The notes below the pieces were generated by a model, which was given only the letters and a program-made list of their open reading frames with translations, ran no database searches and had not been told where the DNA came from. Shown piece by piece: positions 42,929 to 52,294 of a stretch of DNA of 64,000 nt. The number at the start of each line of letters is the position of its first letter. The first letter of the stretch is position 1. The DNA comes from an uncultured Lachnospiraceae bacterium (GTDB lineage: Bacteria > Bacillota > Clostridia > Lachnospirales > Lachnospiraceae), in NCBI GenBank assembly GCA_910577645.1, contig CAJTOL010000007.1, positions 1 through 64,000 on the forward strand. The letters are read 5' to 3'. The translations under genes and the position numbers were made by a program.

Positions 42929-43936
42929 CTACCAGCAGATCATATCGTAGGCCCGCAGGAAAGGTATTTTTCCGTTCATCTCATAAGCATTGGTATTGGC
43001 GTGGCGGCCTCTTCCGTCCTGGCAGTCAATTCGGATGTATCCCTCAAGACCGGTAAGTTCAAAGCTGGCCTCTGTAATGGTCTCACCCGGCGCCGCTCCG
43101 GTCCGATAACAGTTTCTCCCCTCAGTTGCCACATAGATCTTTTCCACCGGGCTGGTTTTCACAAAAAGGGTTCCGTCTTCCACATAAAGCTCCCTGATCT
43201 CCGGCCCCATGGAGCAGTAAAAGCTTCCTTTCAGGAGGGCCTTTGTAATAGCCTCATAAGTCAGCTCTTCGGCCAAGATCATAGTAAATCCCCCAAAAGA
43301 GTCGCAGAAAGGATGTCCAAAGGGATACGTATTATGGTTGTCATCTGTGGCCACGCAATACAGCCGGTTTCCCAGCCTTAACATTTCGCTGTAGCTTTGG
43401 GGACTATATCCGTACAGGCCGTCATACTCACAACCGTGATTATAAATCTCCATCCCCCAGAATCCCCGAAGATCCTTATAATCGTCATAATTTTGCAGGG
43501 ACCAGTAAGGATGGTTGTAGCATGCAAAGAAACCGTAGCCCTTCATCACATCAATATACTCGTTAATGTATTCCCGGTCATTGTAACGGCGTTCCGGAAG
43601 AAGCCCTGCCGCCTTCTCCTCCTGAAATTTCTCCGGAGTACTGTCATAAAGATTAATGTGATAAGTCTTTACTCTGGAAAAATCCCCGGACGCTTTATAG
43701 TGTTCGTTCATATCCACTTCCATAGCCGCCAGAGCCAGGAAATTCTCGTCAGTCAGTTCTTTGTGCCAGTAGTAACAGCGGTGATCCGTGTAAGCCACCA
43801 CAGAATATCCTTGTTCCTTGTAGGCCTTTTTTACCTCATCCGGGGTCAGCTTCCCGTCAGAAAAGGTGGTATGGCAATGAAGGTTGGCCTTGTAACAGGA
43901 GCTGTTTTGGGGCAGCAAATAAATTCTTTCAGACAT
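42929..43936 (-). CDS. PHP-domain protein
   Basis: A 335-residue cytoplasmic protein with PHP metal motifs: ANLHCHTTFSDGKLTPDEV near residue 18, YTDHRCYYWHKEL, the FACYNHPYWSLQ motif and CVATDDNHNTYPFGHPF. The C-terminal ~90 residues form a beta-rich region (KIYVATEGRNCYRTG). PHP proteins next to glycosidases in clostridia are common, but their substrate is unknown; hydrolysis of a sugar phosphate is a guess. Operon with the fucosidase. Confidence 0.82.
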   Translation of the reverse strand: MSERIYLLPQNSSCYKANLHCHTTFSDGKLTPDEVKKAYKEQGYSVVAYTDHRCYYWHKELTDENFLALAAMEVDMNEHYKASGDFSRVKTYHINLYDSTPEKFQEEKAAGLLPERRYNDREYINEYIDVMKGYGFFACYNHPYWSLQNYDDYKDLRGFWGMEIYNHGCEYDGLYGYSPQSYSEMLRLGNRLYCVATDDNHNTYPFGHPFCDSFGGFTMILAEELTYEAITKALLKGSFYCSMGPEIRELYVEDGTLFVKTSPVEKIYVATEGRNCYRTGAAPGETITEASFELTGLEGYIRIDCQDGRGRHANTNAYEMNGKIPFLRAYDMICW

Positions 43937-44063
43937 AATCCAATCTCCTTTTTATGTATAGTACATTCCCACCTTATTATAACTCATAAAGCTCCAATTT
44001 CATAAACAAAAATGCAGAAAAACCTGATTTTTTACAATTTCTCAGCAGCCTTTTCCAAAAGCA

Positions 44064-44903
44064 TCAGCCCTTTACCGCGCCAGAGGTAGAGCCTTCCACG
44101 AAATACTTCTGGGAAAATAGGAACAGCGCTAAAACAGGCACAAGAACCAGGGTGGCAGCCGCCATCTGAAGCGCCGGGTCGGTTACAGTTCCTTCCGTAA
44201 ACAGTTTAATACCTACTGACAACATCTGCTTCTCCAGACTGGAAATGAAGATGTAGGGGCCCATATAGTCATTCCAGGACCACACGAAGGTAAACAAGAT
44301 CATGGTCACGATAGAAGGCTTTGCCAAAGGCAGGATAATCCGGTAGTAAATCTGAAAATGCTTGCAGCCATCTATCTTTGCAGCCTCGCTGATAGATTCA
44401 GGGATCCCAATAAAGGCCTGGCGAATCATAAACACGAAATAAATATCAAAGGTTGCCGGAAGTACCAGAGCCCACATAGTATCCAGAATGTGAAGCTGTT
44501 TGAAGATAATATATCTGGGAATCAGCATAATGTCTCCGGGAATCATCAGGGAAGTTAACAGCACCAGGAAGATCACATCTCTCCCCTTAAAATGAATCTT
44601 GGAAAACGCATATGCGGTAATGGTTACGATAAATACTTTAATCAGGATTGTGGCTCCGGTCATTACAATGGTATTGATATACCACTGGCCAAAATCATAG
44701 TAAGGATCTCCGAACAAATCACTGAAGTTGCTGAAAATAATGGGATTAGGGATCAACTGCATGGGTTTGGATAATACATCGCCGGAAATCTTAAAAGATG
44801 ATGACAACATAAACAGGAACGGATAAATACAGATAAAACCAATTACTGCCAGGGCAACCGTCCATGCCCATGAAATCACATTGTTTTTTTGCTTGTTACT
44901 CAT
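44064..44903 (-). CDS. Carbohydrate ABC transporter permease, MalG type
   Basis: A 279-residue permease with six membrane segments. EAA loop SISEAAKIDGCKHFQIYYRI; C-terminus QKYFVEGSTSGAVKG, the usual MalG ending. GGAAGGGA precedes ATG 44903. It follows the chimeric gene at 44917 by 13 bases and would normally pair with a MalF-type permease. Here that partner survives only as a C-terminal piece in the chimera, and no binding protein is near, so the importer is probably not functional as encoded. Confidence 0.9.
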   Translation of the reverse strand: MSNKQKNNVISWAWTVALAVIGFICIYPFLFMLSSSFKISGDVLSKPMQLIPNPIIFSNFSDLFGDPYYDFGQWYINTIVMTGATILIKVFIVTITAYAFSKIHFKGRDVIFLVLLTSLMIPGDIMLIPRYIIFKQLHILDTMWALVLPATFDIYFVFMIRQAFIGIPESISEAAKIDGCKHFQIYYRIILPLAKPSIVTMILFTFVWSWNDYMGPYIFISSLEKQMLSVGIKLFTEGTVTDPALQMAAATLVLVPVLALFLFSQKYFVEGSTSGAVKG

Positions 44904-44916
44904 AATCCCTTCCTCC

Positions 44917-45732
44917 TTAATAATTAACCCACTTTTTCTGTCCCTGCCATTGTACTAAAGTGATAGCCAGGACAATCAGGAACATAATCAGAGCCTGAGC
45001 GCTTGCATAGCCGGTCTGATAGTTGCTGAATGCGGTACGGATAATGTTGATGGACATAACCGTGGTCGCCTGTCCGGGGCCGCCTCCAGTCAGAGCCTGG
45101 ATGGTGGTGAAGTTCTGTAAAGAGGTGATAACAGAACTGATTAACAGGAAGAATGTGGTGGGAGAAATGGATGGGATTACAATGTGCCAAATCCTTTCCC
45201 ATTTAGTAGCTCCGTCAATCTGAGCCGCCTCCAAAAGATCAGCGGAAACGTTCTGCAGAGCGCCTAAATAGGTAATAAAGACCCGGCCGTAAGACAGCTC
45301 CTTGCTCTGCTCCACAAAAGCTTTCAGGCTTTCCAGCTCTCTTTTCTGCTGCCTTTCTGTGTCCAGCTTGGTTTTTAAACTTTTAAACAGTTCGCAAAAC
45401 TCATCAATATCCGTAGGCTTTAACAAATATTCAATAACCTGATTCTTAATCGCCATATTTAGATACTCTACATCATTATAGCCGCTTAAAATAATAATCT
45501 TAATCTCCGGATTGTTGGTATAGAGGTACTGCATCAGCTCAATTCCATCCATTTTAGGCATCCTGATATCCGAAAGTACCACGTCCGGCTGGGTTTTCTC
45601 CAACAGCCCTACTGCTTCCTGGCCGTCTCCTGCCTGTCCTGCCACTTCAAATCCCAGTTGGGCCCACGGGATCCCTCTGGCAATGCCGCGGCGGATATCT
45701 TCTTCATCATCCACAATCAGTAATCGGTACAT
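44917..45732 (-). CDS. Chimera: response-regulator receiver domain fused to the C-terminal part of a MalF-type permease
   Basis: A single 271-residue ORF. Residues 1-~147 are a YesN-type receiver with its helical linker (IVDDEEDIRR, phospho-acceptor D55 in VVLSDIRMP, YLLKP). From about residue 150 the sequence becomes a MalF-type permease: YLGALQNVSADLLEAAQIDG (EAA loop), two membrane segments (~190-208 and ~245-262) and LTGGGPGQATTVMS. The AraC domain, the permease's first ~165 residues with four membrane segments, and the kinase and binding-protein genes that usually lie between are missing. An in-frame deletion of several kb, or a misassembly, is the simplest explanation. The normal start AAAGGGGGAGG...ATG is intact. 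Confidence 0.85.
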   Translation of the reverse strand: MYRLLIVDDEEDIRRGIARGIPWAQLGFEVAGQAGDGQEAVGLLEKTQPDVVLSDIRMPKMDGIELMQYLYTNNPEIKIIILSGYNDVEYLNMAIKNQVIEYLLKPTDIDEFCELFKSLKTKLDTERQQKRELESLKAFVEQSKELSYGRVFITYLGALQNVSADLLEAAQIDGATKWERIWHIVIPSISPTTFFLLISSVITSLQNFTTIQALTGGGPGQATTVMSINIIRTAFSNYQTGYASAQALIMFLIVLAITLVQWQGQKKWVNY

Positions 45733-45858
45733 AACATCCCCTCCCCCTTTGTATCCTTTCCCCGATTATACGAAAAATGGCAGGAAAAGGCAAGAAACGC
45801 CACTGGCTTTCCTGCTTTCTCCTGCCTGCAAAACAGCTTTCTATCTCTTTTCAAAAAG

Positions 45859-45996
45859 TTAACAGCAAAATAAATTATATCCAATCACCAGACACCCGAT
45901 GATAAATGCCAGAGTCCCGAAGGTTTCTGGTATAAACAATAGTACCGTCATCCCGGAGCCGAAGCAAAACAACATCAATCCGCACACCCGTTTCAT
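45859..45996 (-). CDS. Small membrane protein, 45 residues
   Basis: Found by reading the 340-base gap between the chimera and gerW. The minus-strand frame has ATG at 45996 with GGAGG 5 bases upstream and encodes 45 residues: a basic start MKRVCGLMLF, two hydrophobic stretches (residues 5-20 and 27-42) split by IPETFG, and a Cys-Cys end. Small proteins of this look occur beside gerW-type genes in clostridia. Function unknown. Confidence 0.6.
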   Translation of the reverse strand: MKRVCGLMLFCFGSGMTVLLFIPETFGTLAFIIGCLVIGYNLFCC

Positions 45997-46071
45997 AGAA
46001 TCCTCCGTGTTTATTCTATAGAGTCATTCTATGCAGGTTCGTACCAGATTATGCCAGCCCTTTAAGCGCCT

Positions 46072-46479
46072 TTAATCTTCCCTCAGCTCCTTTGCCATGG
46101 CGTCTGCCGCCTCCACTGCCTCAGGGGCAATCTCCTCGTCAAAGGTCTTTCCTCCCATAAATCGATTGACAAAATCCGGCACCATATCCAGAACCTTGCT
46201 CATAGCATCCTGGCTTTTTACATTTACCAGCTTGGTGGAGCCGTTTTGGATAATCAAAACAGCGCTGGGGCTTATTTTGGCATTCATGCCTCCTGCTCCT
46301 CCCTGTCTGGCTTCCTTATTGAAAGATCCGGCTCCCATGCCGCAGGTCACGTCCACCAGAGGGAGGATAATGGTATCTCCGATTTTCACCGCATCCCCCA
46401 CCACGGTCTTTGTGGAAACAAACTGGTCCATTCCTTTAAATAATGATTCAATTGCTTCTGAAAAATGCTTTTCAGCCAT
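46072..46479 (-). CDS. gerW: GerW-family sporulation protein
   Basis: A 135-residue protein of the GerW (YtfJ) family: FKGMDQFVSTKTVVGDAVKI, IILPLVDVTCGMGAGSF, the glycine-rich GGAGGMNAKISPSAVLII and the acidic C-terminus. In Bacillus GerW is a spore protein needed for normal germination. GAGGAGGAG precedes ATG 46479. It follows a DUF2953 gene by 16 bases, a pairing found in many spore formers, and supports a sporulating host. Confidence 0.9.
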   Translation of the reverse strand: MAEKHFSEAIESLFKGMDQFVSTKTVVGDAVKIGDTIILPLVDVTCGMGAGSFNKEARQGGAGGMNAKISPSAVLIIQNGSTKLVNVKSQDAMSKVLDMVPDFVNRFMGGKTFDEEIAPEAVEAADAMAKELRED

Positions 46480-46495
46480 AGTCTCCTCCTCTATC

Positions 46496-47449
46496 TCATC
46501 GCTCTAAATAGGCGCGGACAATTTTGCGAATATTTTTATCAAACAGCAGCCTTACCACATAACCCAGGACAAAGCCTATGCGAATACGGCCCCTGCATCT
46601 GCCTTCTATTTCCAAAACCTTTCTGTCAAACTCCGGATATAACTCAATATGTTCCGCGTAAAGGGCATAAAAAGGACTTAAATAGGTCAGTATCCGGCCT
46701 GTCAGATAAGGATCCTCTCCCAGGCCAAAGGTAATTTTTGCCTGCCCCTTTCTGGGAAGGATGTGACGAAGCAGCTTTTTCAGCTGGACGAGAAAAAGCC
46801 TGACAGATGCCTGATTTTCCTCATTCCGGATCCATGCTGTAATCTTTTCTTTTTTCTGACAGATGTCTTTCAGGCGGCTTTCCATCCTTCTAATCAAATC
46901 CGGAATATTTTTCAGCGCCTTTAAAATCCGGGAAAATACGCCTTTTATGCGGGAACCTGCAGAGGATTCTCCTTCACCCTTTGGGGATTCCCCCAGCTCC
47001 TGGGCGCCCAAAACCGTTTCCTCGCCGTCGTCTTCCTCTTCCGCGTTCCAGTCCGGCTCATTTAAGCCGTTGTCTTCCCAATTCCCGTCTTCCCAGCCTT
47101 CCTCAACCTCTTCCGGGCTGTCTGAAAAATTGTCCTCCTGCTCCTGGTAATCTTCGGACGTTTCAGGCCGGGAACGGCTTTTTTTCTTTCTCTTTAATGA
47201 CCGGACAGGAATTCCGAAAAGCCGGACGGTAATTTTGGTTTTTTCTTCAAAGGCCACATGTACTGACAGGATATGGAAAAGCCAGAAGAACTTTACCCAG
47301 CCTCCGGGTTTTCCCTCCAAAAAGGTTCCTTCCGCCTGGTAGCAGATAGAAACAAACAGGATTGCCAAAAGAAGCAGAAGTATCAGAGCCAGTAAAATCA
47401 CCAGAGTCCAGCCGATGATTTTCAAAATCCCAACTATTGCCCACATCAT
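46496..47449 (-). CDS. DUF2953-domain protein
   Basis: A 317-residue membrane-associated protein. An N-terminal hydrophobic hairpin (residues ~5-33) is followed by a soluble domain, a very acidic low-complexity stretch (residues ~95-150, mostly Glu/Asp/Ser) and the DUF2953 core (ITFGLGEDPYLTGRILTYLS ... GRIRIGFVLGYVVRLLFDKN). The family is linked with sporulation genes but has no known activity. It overlaps the upstream small gene by 4 bases. Confidence 0.8.
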   Translation of the reverse strand: MMWAIVGILKIIGWTLVILLALILLLLLAILFVSICYQAEGTFLEGKPGGWVKFFWLFHILSVHVAFEEKTKITVRLFGIPVRSLKRKKKSRSRPETSEDYQEQEDNFSDSPEEVEEGWEDGNWEDNGLNEPDWNAEEEDDGEETVLGAQELGESPKGEGESSAGSRIKGVFSRILKALKNIPDLIRRMESRLKDICQKKEKITAWIRNEENQASVRLFLVQLKKLLRHILPRKGQAKITFGLGEDPYLTGRILTYLSPFYALYAEHIELYPEFDRKVLEIEGRCRGRIRIGFVLGYVVRLLFDKNIRKIVRAYLER

Positions 47450-47763
47450 TCCGCCTGATCCTCCAACAATTCTTTTAAATCAAACCCTCCGGTTTTCTGA
47501 TACAAGTCCTCTACAATCCTTGCAGCTACCTGAGCCGCTTCGTCATAGCCCAGAGCGATCCCCATAATCAGAAAATCCCGTTCCCGGTAATAGGGAAGCA
47601 AAAGCTCTGGAGCCGGATAGATGTCAAGGATATTATTACCTCCCGATGCCGGAGTAATCACATAGGCCCCTGGGCAAAGCTTTTTCTTCCGAATTCCCTG
47701 AATCAGCCGGAAACGCTTTTTTGACGCTGCTTCTCCCATGTACAGCGGCTTATACCATCTCAT
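47446..47763 (-). CDS. Conserved hypothetical protein
   Basis: A 105-residue basic protein without membrane segments. Internal sequence IPxx-free, with LCPGAYVITPASGGNNILDI and DFLIMGIALGYDEAAQVAAR; the second part looks like a helical repeat. It overlaps both neighbours (47750-47763 and 47446-47449), so the three genes are coupled. I do not recognise the family. Confidence 0.65.
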   Translation of the reverse strand: MRWYKPLYMGEAASKKRFRLIQGIRKKKLCPGAYVITPASGGNNILDIYPAPELLLPYYRERDFLIMGIALGYDEAAQVAARIVEDLYQKTGGFDLKELLEDQAE

Positions 47764-49078
47764 CCAATTCCACCATAATTTCCCGAATCAGCTCTACAGA
47801 AACCATCTTTTCATCCGGATCCGTACAGCTTCCCAGGCTGCTTTCAATGTAGTCCTCCACCTCAGGCAAAGAATTAAAGCACACCGGGAGATTGGATAAC
47901 ATTCTGGCCATAATGGCCCGAACTACCACTTTCGGCATCCCTGCCCACATCTGGCTAAGGTCATGAAAAAGTTTCTGCTCTTCTCTCTCCAGAACTTCTC
48001 CCGTAATCTCCGTCTTGTCCTCTTCCTTCTCCTCCAGCTCCACAAAAGAACTGCCGGAGAGCAGCAGGCTTACCATTCTCAGGCGGTGATAAACTTCCCC
48101 GGACGGGCCTGTGGAAAATTCTTCAAAGGCCGCCGGATCGCACCTGAGCCATCTCTCATAATAGCGCTCCTGCTGGCCTTCCAGCTGGATAAGCATCTCC
48201 TCCACCTGATCCTCCGGAATGGAGTAATCCTTTTCCTCCAGTTTTTCCCAGATGGCAGAGAGAATCCCCCTCAAGTTCTGCCTTTCCTTTGCTTCCATTA
48301 CTCCATCCTTCCCGGCTAAATGAAGGACATACAGATCATTGATCAGATCCATATGATGCATCAGCTCACCGGAAGCGTCTAAAAGTGCTCCGCTGGCCAG
48401 AACAAGGCCGTCCAGCAGACGCTTAAATTCTTCTTTTTCAAGAGATTTATAATCTGTTTCCCTCAGCATGGAAAGGATCCGGTCAAGCTCCTCATGGCCC
48501 TCTCCCATGTTTTCCGGAAGCTGAAGCATAGATTCCGTGCGGAGCACATACATCATAGCATCCAGACTGCTTTTTGGGGAGCCCTGATAAATGGAAAGGC
48601 CGGACTGAACCATAGAGAAAAATTTGTTTTTTGTAAAACGGATGGGAAGCTGCTCCATAATCATCTGAATCCGCTCATTTACCATGGCAGAATCTTTACA
48701 GCCTGCAAGAAATCCCATAATCTCTCTGGTAAGGACTTTATCTTCCGGAAGAGCCTTTTTTTCACTGTCCGGCACAAAACGCTGTTCCAACCGGTTTAAT
48801 ACATGCTCATAAACCTGGAAGCAGTCTGTATAGGCTGTGATAATCTCCATCTCCTTCATAGCCTTCTGCCTGAGATTTTCCAGTCCGGGCAAATCCCCCT
48901 CTCCGGAAAGCAGGGAACCTAATATCTTCTGAAAAGCAGGGGCAAAGGACTTCTCCCATTGACTGGAATCCTTTTCGTCTGCTCTGCCCTCAAAATACAT
49001 ATAATAGTTCAGGGCCATTCTGGTATAAGAATACCCCAGGGCCGCTGCCAGATGTTTTTTCATTATCTGCTGATCCAT
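47750..49078 (-). CDS. Hypothetical helical protein
   Basis: A 442-residue protein predicted to be almost wholly alpha-helical, Leu- and Glu-rich, with no signal peptide or motif I recognise. It starts MDQQIMKKHLAAALGYSYTR with GGAGG 5 bases upstream and follows cinA by 9 bases. It overlaps the next gene by 14 bases. Coupling to DUF2953 and gerW suggests a shared role, perhaps in sporulation, but nothing in the sequence shows this. Confidence 0.65.
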   Translation of the reverse strand: MDQQIMKKHLAAALGYSYTRMALNYYMYFEGRADEKDSSQWEKSFAPAFQKILGSLLSGEGDLPGLENLRQKAMKEMEIITAYTDCFQVYEHVLNRLEQRFVPDSEKKALPEDKVLTREIMGFLAGCKDSAMVNERIQMIMEQLPIRFTKNKFFSMVQSGLSIYQGSPKSSLDAMMYVLRTESMLQLPENMGEGHEELDRILSMLRETDYKSLEKEEFKRLLDGLVLASGALLDASGELMHHMDLINDLYVLHLAGKDGVMEAKERQNLRGILSAIWEKLEEKDYSIPEDQVEEMLIQLEGQQERYYERWLRCDPAAFEEFSTGPSGEVYHRLRMVSLLLSGSSFVELEEKEEDKTEITGEVLEREEQKLFHDLSQMWAGMPKVVVRAIMARMLSNLPVCFNSLPEVEDYIESSLGSCTDPDEKMVSVELIREIMVELDEMV

Positions 49079-49087
49079 AACATCCTC

Positions 49088-50359
49088 CTAATCTTTGTCT
49101 TTTCCCTTTTCCTTCCGGTAATTACAAAGGATGGAACGGCGGAGAAGATCCAGGCCGCACACTACTGACTGCTCCCGTATCTTTGCCCGGCTGCCCTTAA
49201 ACTGAAAACGCTCCACTGTCACCTTATCTTTTGCAAAACAGGCAATGTACACCAGGCCCACCGGTTTATCTTCCGTGCCTCCGTCAGGCCCTGCAATGCC
49301 GGTAATCGCCACGCACAAGTCCGCGTCTGCCGCAAAGGCGCCTCCGGCGGCCATCTCCTTGGCTGTCTGCTCACTGACCGCCCCGTATTTCTTCAGAGTG
49401 CTCTTGCTTACGTCCAGAAGCTTTCTCTTAGCCTTGTTGGAATAGGTGATAAATCCCTCCCGGAATACCTCCGAAGCCCCGGGGACATTAACCAGACGGC
49501 CTGCTAAAAGTCCTCCTGTGCAGGACTCTGCCGTAGTAACCGTAAGTTCATATTTTTCCAGAAGGCGGACGACGGCATTTTCCAGGTTTTCTTCTTCCCG
49601 GACTGTATACACACTGTCTCCAAACCGGTTCTTTATCTCCTTTGCCACCGGCTTTAAAAGCCTCTTGGCCACTTCCTGATTCTTGGCCCTGGCAGTGATC
49701 CGGATATGAACCTCTCCGGTTTTGGCATAGGTGGCAATGGTGGGATTAGTCTGATTGTCAATCAGATCCAAAAGCCTGTCCTCCACCTGGCTCTCACCGT
49801 AACCGCAGATCTTTATCATCTGGGACAGAATCACTTCCGGCTGCTTTTTCTGAAGATAAGGCATTACCTGGTTCTCAAACAGGGGATACAGCTCACCTGG
49901 CGGCCCCGGAAGCAGGACAGCCGTCTTCCCCTCCTTTTCCAGAATAAGGCCGGGAGCCGTGCCGTTATGGTTATCCAGCACAATGGCTCCCTCAGGAACC
50001 ATGGCCTGCTTCCAGTTGTTGTCCGGAATTTCTTTGTAAATATTATTCTTAAAATAGGCTTCTATTCTCTCTCTGGTATGAGGATCCTCCTTTAAAGGAA
50101 ATCCCATAACTTCTCCGCATACCTCCTTGGTCATATCATCTTCCGTGGGGCCTAAGCCCCCTGTAAGAATAATAATATCAGACCGGTTAAGGGCTGTCCG
50201 GATGGTCTCTGCCATACGTTCACGGTTATCCCCTACTGTCACCTGATGGTACATGGTAAGCCCTAAAAGGGCACATTTTTCCGCCAGATACCGGGTATTG
50301 GTATTCACGATATTTCCCAGCAAAAGCTCGGTTCCAACCGAAATCAGTTCTGCTACCAT
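49088..50359 (-). CDS. cinA: CinA-family protein
   Basis: A 423-residue protein with two domains. The N-terminal MoCF-type domain (LISVGTELLLGNIVNTNTRY; ILTGGLGPTEDDMTKEV) is linked in this family to ADP-ribose pyrophosphatase activity, and the C-terminal domain (TAESCTGGLLAGRLVNVPGA; GITGIAGPDGGTEDKPVGLV) is the PncC-type nicotinamide mononucleotide deamidase. Length is normal for full CinA. It follows pgsA by 3 bases, the usual arrangement. Confidence 0.93.
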   Translation of the reverse strand: MVAELISVGTELLLGNIVNTNTRYLAEKCALLGLTMYHQVTVGDNRERMAETIRTALNRSDIIILTGGLGPTEDDMTKEVCGEVMGFPLKEDPHTRERIEAYFKNNIYKEIPDNNWKQAMVPEGAIVLDNHNGTAPGLILEKEGKTAVLLPGPPGELYPLFENQVMPYLQKKQPEVILSQMIKICGYGESQVEDRLLDLIDNQTNPTIATYAKTGEVHIRITARAKNQEVAKRLLKPVAKEIKNRFGDSVYTVREEENLENAVVRLLEKYELTVTTAESCTGGLLAGRLVNVPGASEVFREGFITYSNKAKRKLLDVSKSTLKKYGAVSEQTAKEMAAGGAFAADADLCVAITGIAGPDGGTEDKPVGLVYIACFAKDKVTVERFQFKGSRAKIREQSVVCGLDLLRRSILCNYRKEKGKDKD

Positions 50360-50362
50360 GGA

Positions 50363-50905
50363 TTACATACTCCCTTCTGTCAGCACTTTGTGGTTTTTCA
50401 CCAGATAATCCACCAGGGACACTATGGTTAAAATCAGGGCAATCCAGATACAAATCTGGGTAAGCAATTCAAGGGCCGGAATGTGAAGGATCATCAATAC
50501 AATGGCGATCATCTGGAAGGTGGTCTTAAATTTCCCCCAATAGCTGGCGGCAATCACCACGCCGTTGTCTGAGGCCACCAGCCGGAAGCCGCTGATGATA
50601 AACTCCCTGCTGATGATGATAATCACCATCCAGGCCGGGATCTGGTGAAGCTCAATGAAGCAGATCAAGGCCGAGCACACCAAAAGCTTATCTGCCAGAG
50701 GATCCATAAACTTTCCAAAGTTGGTTACCAAGTTATATTTCCTGGCAATCTTGCCGTCTAAAAGATCCGTAAGGCTGGCCACAATAAAAATTACGGCCGC
50801 CACAATCCGCATGGTTTCATTGGCTCCACCCTGGATCATAAGGGCTGCCACAAAAAACGGAATTAAAATCACTCGAAGAATGGTAAGCTTATTAGGTAAA
50901 TTCAT
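50363..50905 (-). CDS. pgsA: CDP-diacylglycerol-glycerol-3-phosphate 3-phosphatidyltransferase
   Basis: A 180-residue membrane enzyme of phosphatidylglycerol synthesis. The CDP-alcohol phosphatidyltransferase motif is complete (DLLDGKIARKYNLVTNFGKF then MDPLADK). Start MNLPNKLTILR is typical, with GGAGAGG upstream. It overlaps rimO by 14 bases. Confidence 0.94.
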   Translation of the reverse strand: MNLPNKLTILRVILIPFFVAALMIQGGANETMRIVAAVIFIVASLTDLLDGKIARKYNLVTNFGKFMDPLADKLLVCSALICFIELHQIPAWMVIIIISREFIISGFRLVASDNGVVIAASYWGKFKTTFQMIAIVLMILHIPALELLTQICIWIALILTIVSLVDYLVKNHKVLTEGSM

Positions 50906-52229
50906 TGTACACCTCTCCTATCAAATCGTATTCACTGGCTCCCACTACCTTTACCCGGACAAAGTCTCCGGACATAAGAAGCTGGCCGGTGTTTACAAAA
51001 ATCAGTCCGTCTACGCCTGGCGCGTCCATATAAGTGCGGCCTACATAGGCAGGTTCATCTGCTACTTTTCCCTCAATGAGAACGTCTAAAATCCGCCCCT
51101 TCATGCCTTCCGATTTTTCAAAGGCAATCTCCTGCTGGAGCTCCATCAGCTGATCCCGGCGCTCCTCTTTTATCTCCTGGGGCACCTGATTTTCAAAGGA
51201 AAACGCCGGAGTGTCCTCTTCCGCCGAATAGGCAAATACCCCAAGGCGATCAAATTCCATCTCGTCTACAAACTCCAGAAGGAGCTCATGGTCTTCCTCC
51301 GTCTCCCCGGGGAATCCGGAAATCAGGGTGGTCCGAAGGGCAATATCCGGGATTTCTCTCCGAAGCTTCCCTATTATCTCCCTAAGCTGGTTTTGATCGG
51401 TACGGCGGTTCATCCGCCTTAAGATGGTATCGCTGGCATGCTGGATGGGAATATCCAGATAATGGCAGATCTTTTCTTCTTCCTTTATCACCTGAATCAG
51501 CTCATCTGTAATTTCCTCCGGATAACAGTATTGGATGCGGATCCACTGGATGCCGGAGATCTTTGCAAGCTCCTTTAAAAGCTTTGGAAGCATCTTTTGC
51601 CCGTAGAGATCCACACCGTAAAGGGTAGTCTCCTGGGCTACTAAAATCAGCTCCTTTACCCCCTTTCCCGCAAGCTGCCTGGCCTCCTCCACCAGCTCCT
51701 CTATGGGATAGCTGCGGTAAGGCCCCCTCAAACTGGGGATAATGCAGTAGGTGCAGCGCTTGTCACAGCCCTCTGCGATTTTTAAAAACCCGTAACAGCC
51801 TCCTGTGGTAAGGATTCTTCCCGCTGTGGTTTTGGGAAGGCTGCTTAAATCACGAAAACAGGAAACCGGGCCTTTCCCCTCTAAAGTCTCTTTGAGCGCC
51901 GTCAAAATCTCATGGCCCGAAGCGGTTCCCAATATTACGTCTACCTCCGGGATCTCCTCTAAAACTTCCTGTTTATATCTCTCCGCCATACAGCCGGCTA
52001 CTAAAAGAGCCTTTATCCTGCCCTCCTTTTTTAGCTCCGCCATCTCCAGAATCGTGTTTACACTCTCTTCCTTGGCATCGCCGATAAAGCAGCAGGTATT
52101 AATTAAGACGGCGTCTGCCTCTGTTTCATTGTCCGTAAACTCCCAGCCGTCCTGATAAAGCAGCCCCATCATTTTCTCCGTATCTACCAGGTTTTTGTCA
52201 CAGCCCAGTGAAATACACAGTAATTTCAT
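50892..52229 (-). CDS. rimO: Ribosomal protein S12 methylthiotransferase
   Basis: A 445-residue radical-SAM enzyme that adds a methylthio group to the S12 aspartate. N-terminal UPF0004 Cys residues in LGCDKNLVDTE, NTCCFIGDAKEES and VAGCMAERY; radical-SAM CxxxCxxC in EGCDKRCTYCIIPS; C-terminal TRAM domain (KGRILDVLIEGKVADEPAYV). ATG 52229 has GAGGTG about 10 bases upstream; the frame extends 21 codons more without a site. Classical order with rpoZ and pgsA. Confidence 0.93.
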   Translation of the reverse strand: MKLLCISLGCDKNLVDTEKMMGLLYQDGWEFTDNETEADAVLINTCCFIGDAKEESVNTILEMAELKKEGRIKALLVAGCMAERYKQEVLEEIPEVDVILGTASGHEILTALKETLEGKGPVSCFRDLSSLPKTTAGRILTTGGCYGFLKIAEGCDKRCTYCIIPSLRGPYRSYPIEELVEEARQLAGKGVKELILVAQETTLYGVDLYGQKMLPKLLKELAKISGIQWIRIQYCYPEEITDELIQVIKEEEKICHYLDIPIQHASDTILRRMNRRTDQNQLREIIGKLRREIPDIALRTTLISGFPGETEEDHELLLEFVDEMEFDRLGVFAYSAEEDTPAFSFENQVPQEIKEERRDQLMELQQEIAFEKSEGMKGRILDVLIEGKVADEPAYVGRTYMDAPGVDGLIFVNTGQLLMSGDFVRVKVVGASEYDLIGEVYNEFT

Positions 52230-52294
52230 AGTATTTAAACACACCTCGTTTTCCGTTCTTTCTGTCTCCCCTCTGTTAATGGGATATTGCAAGA

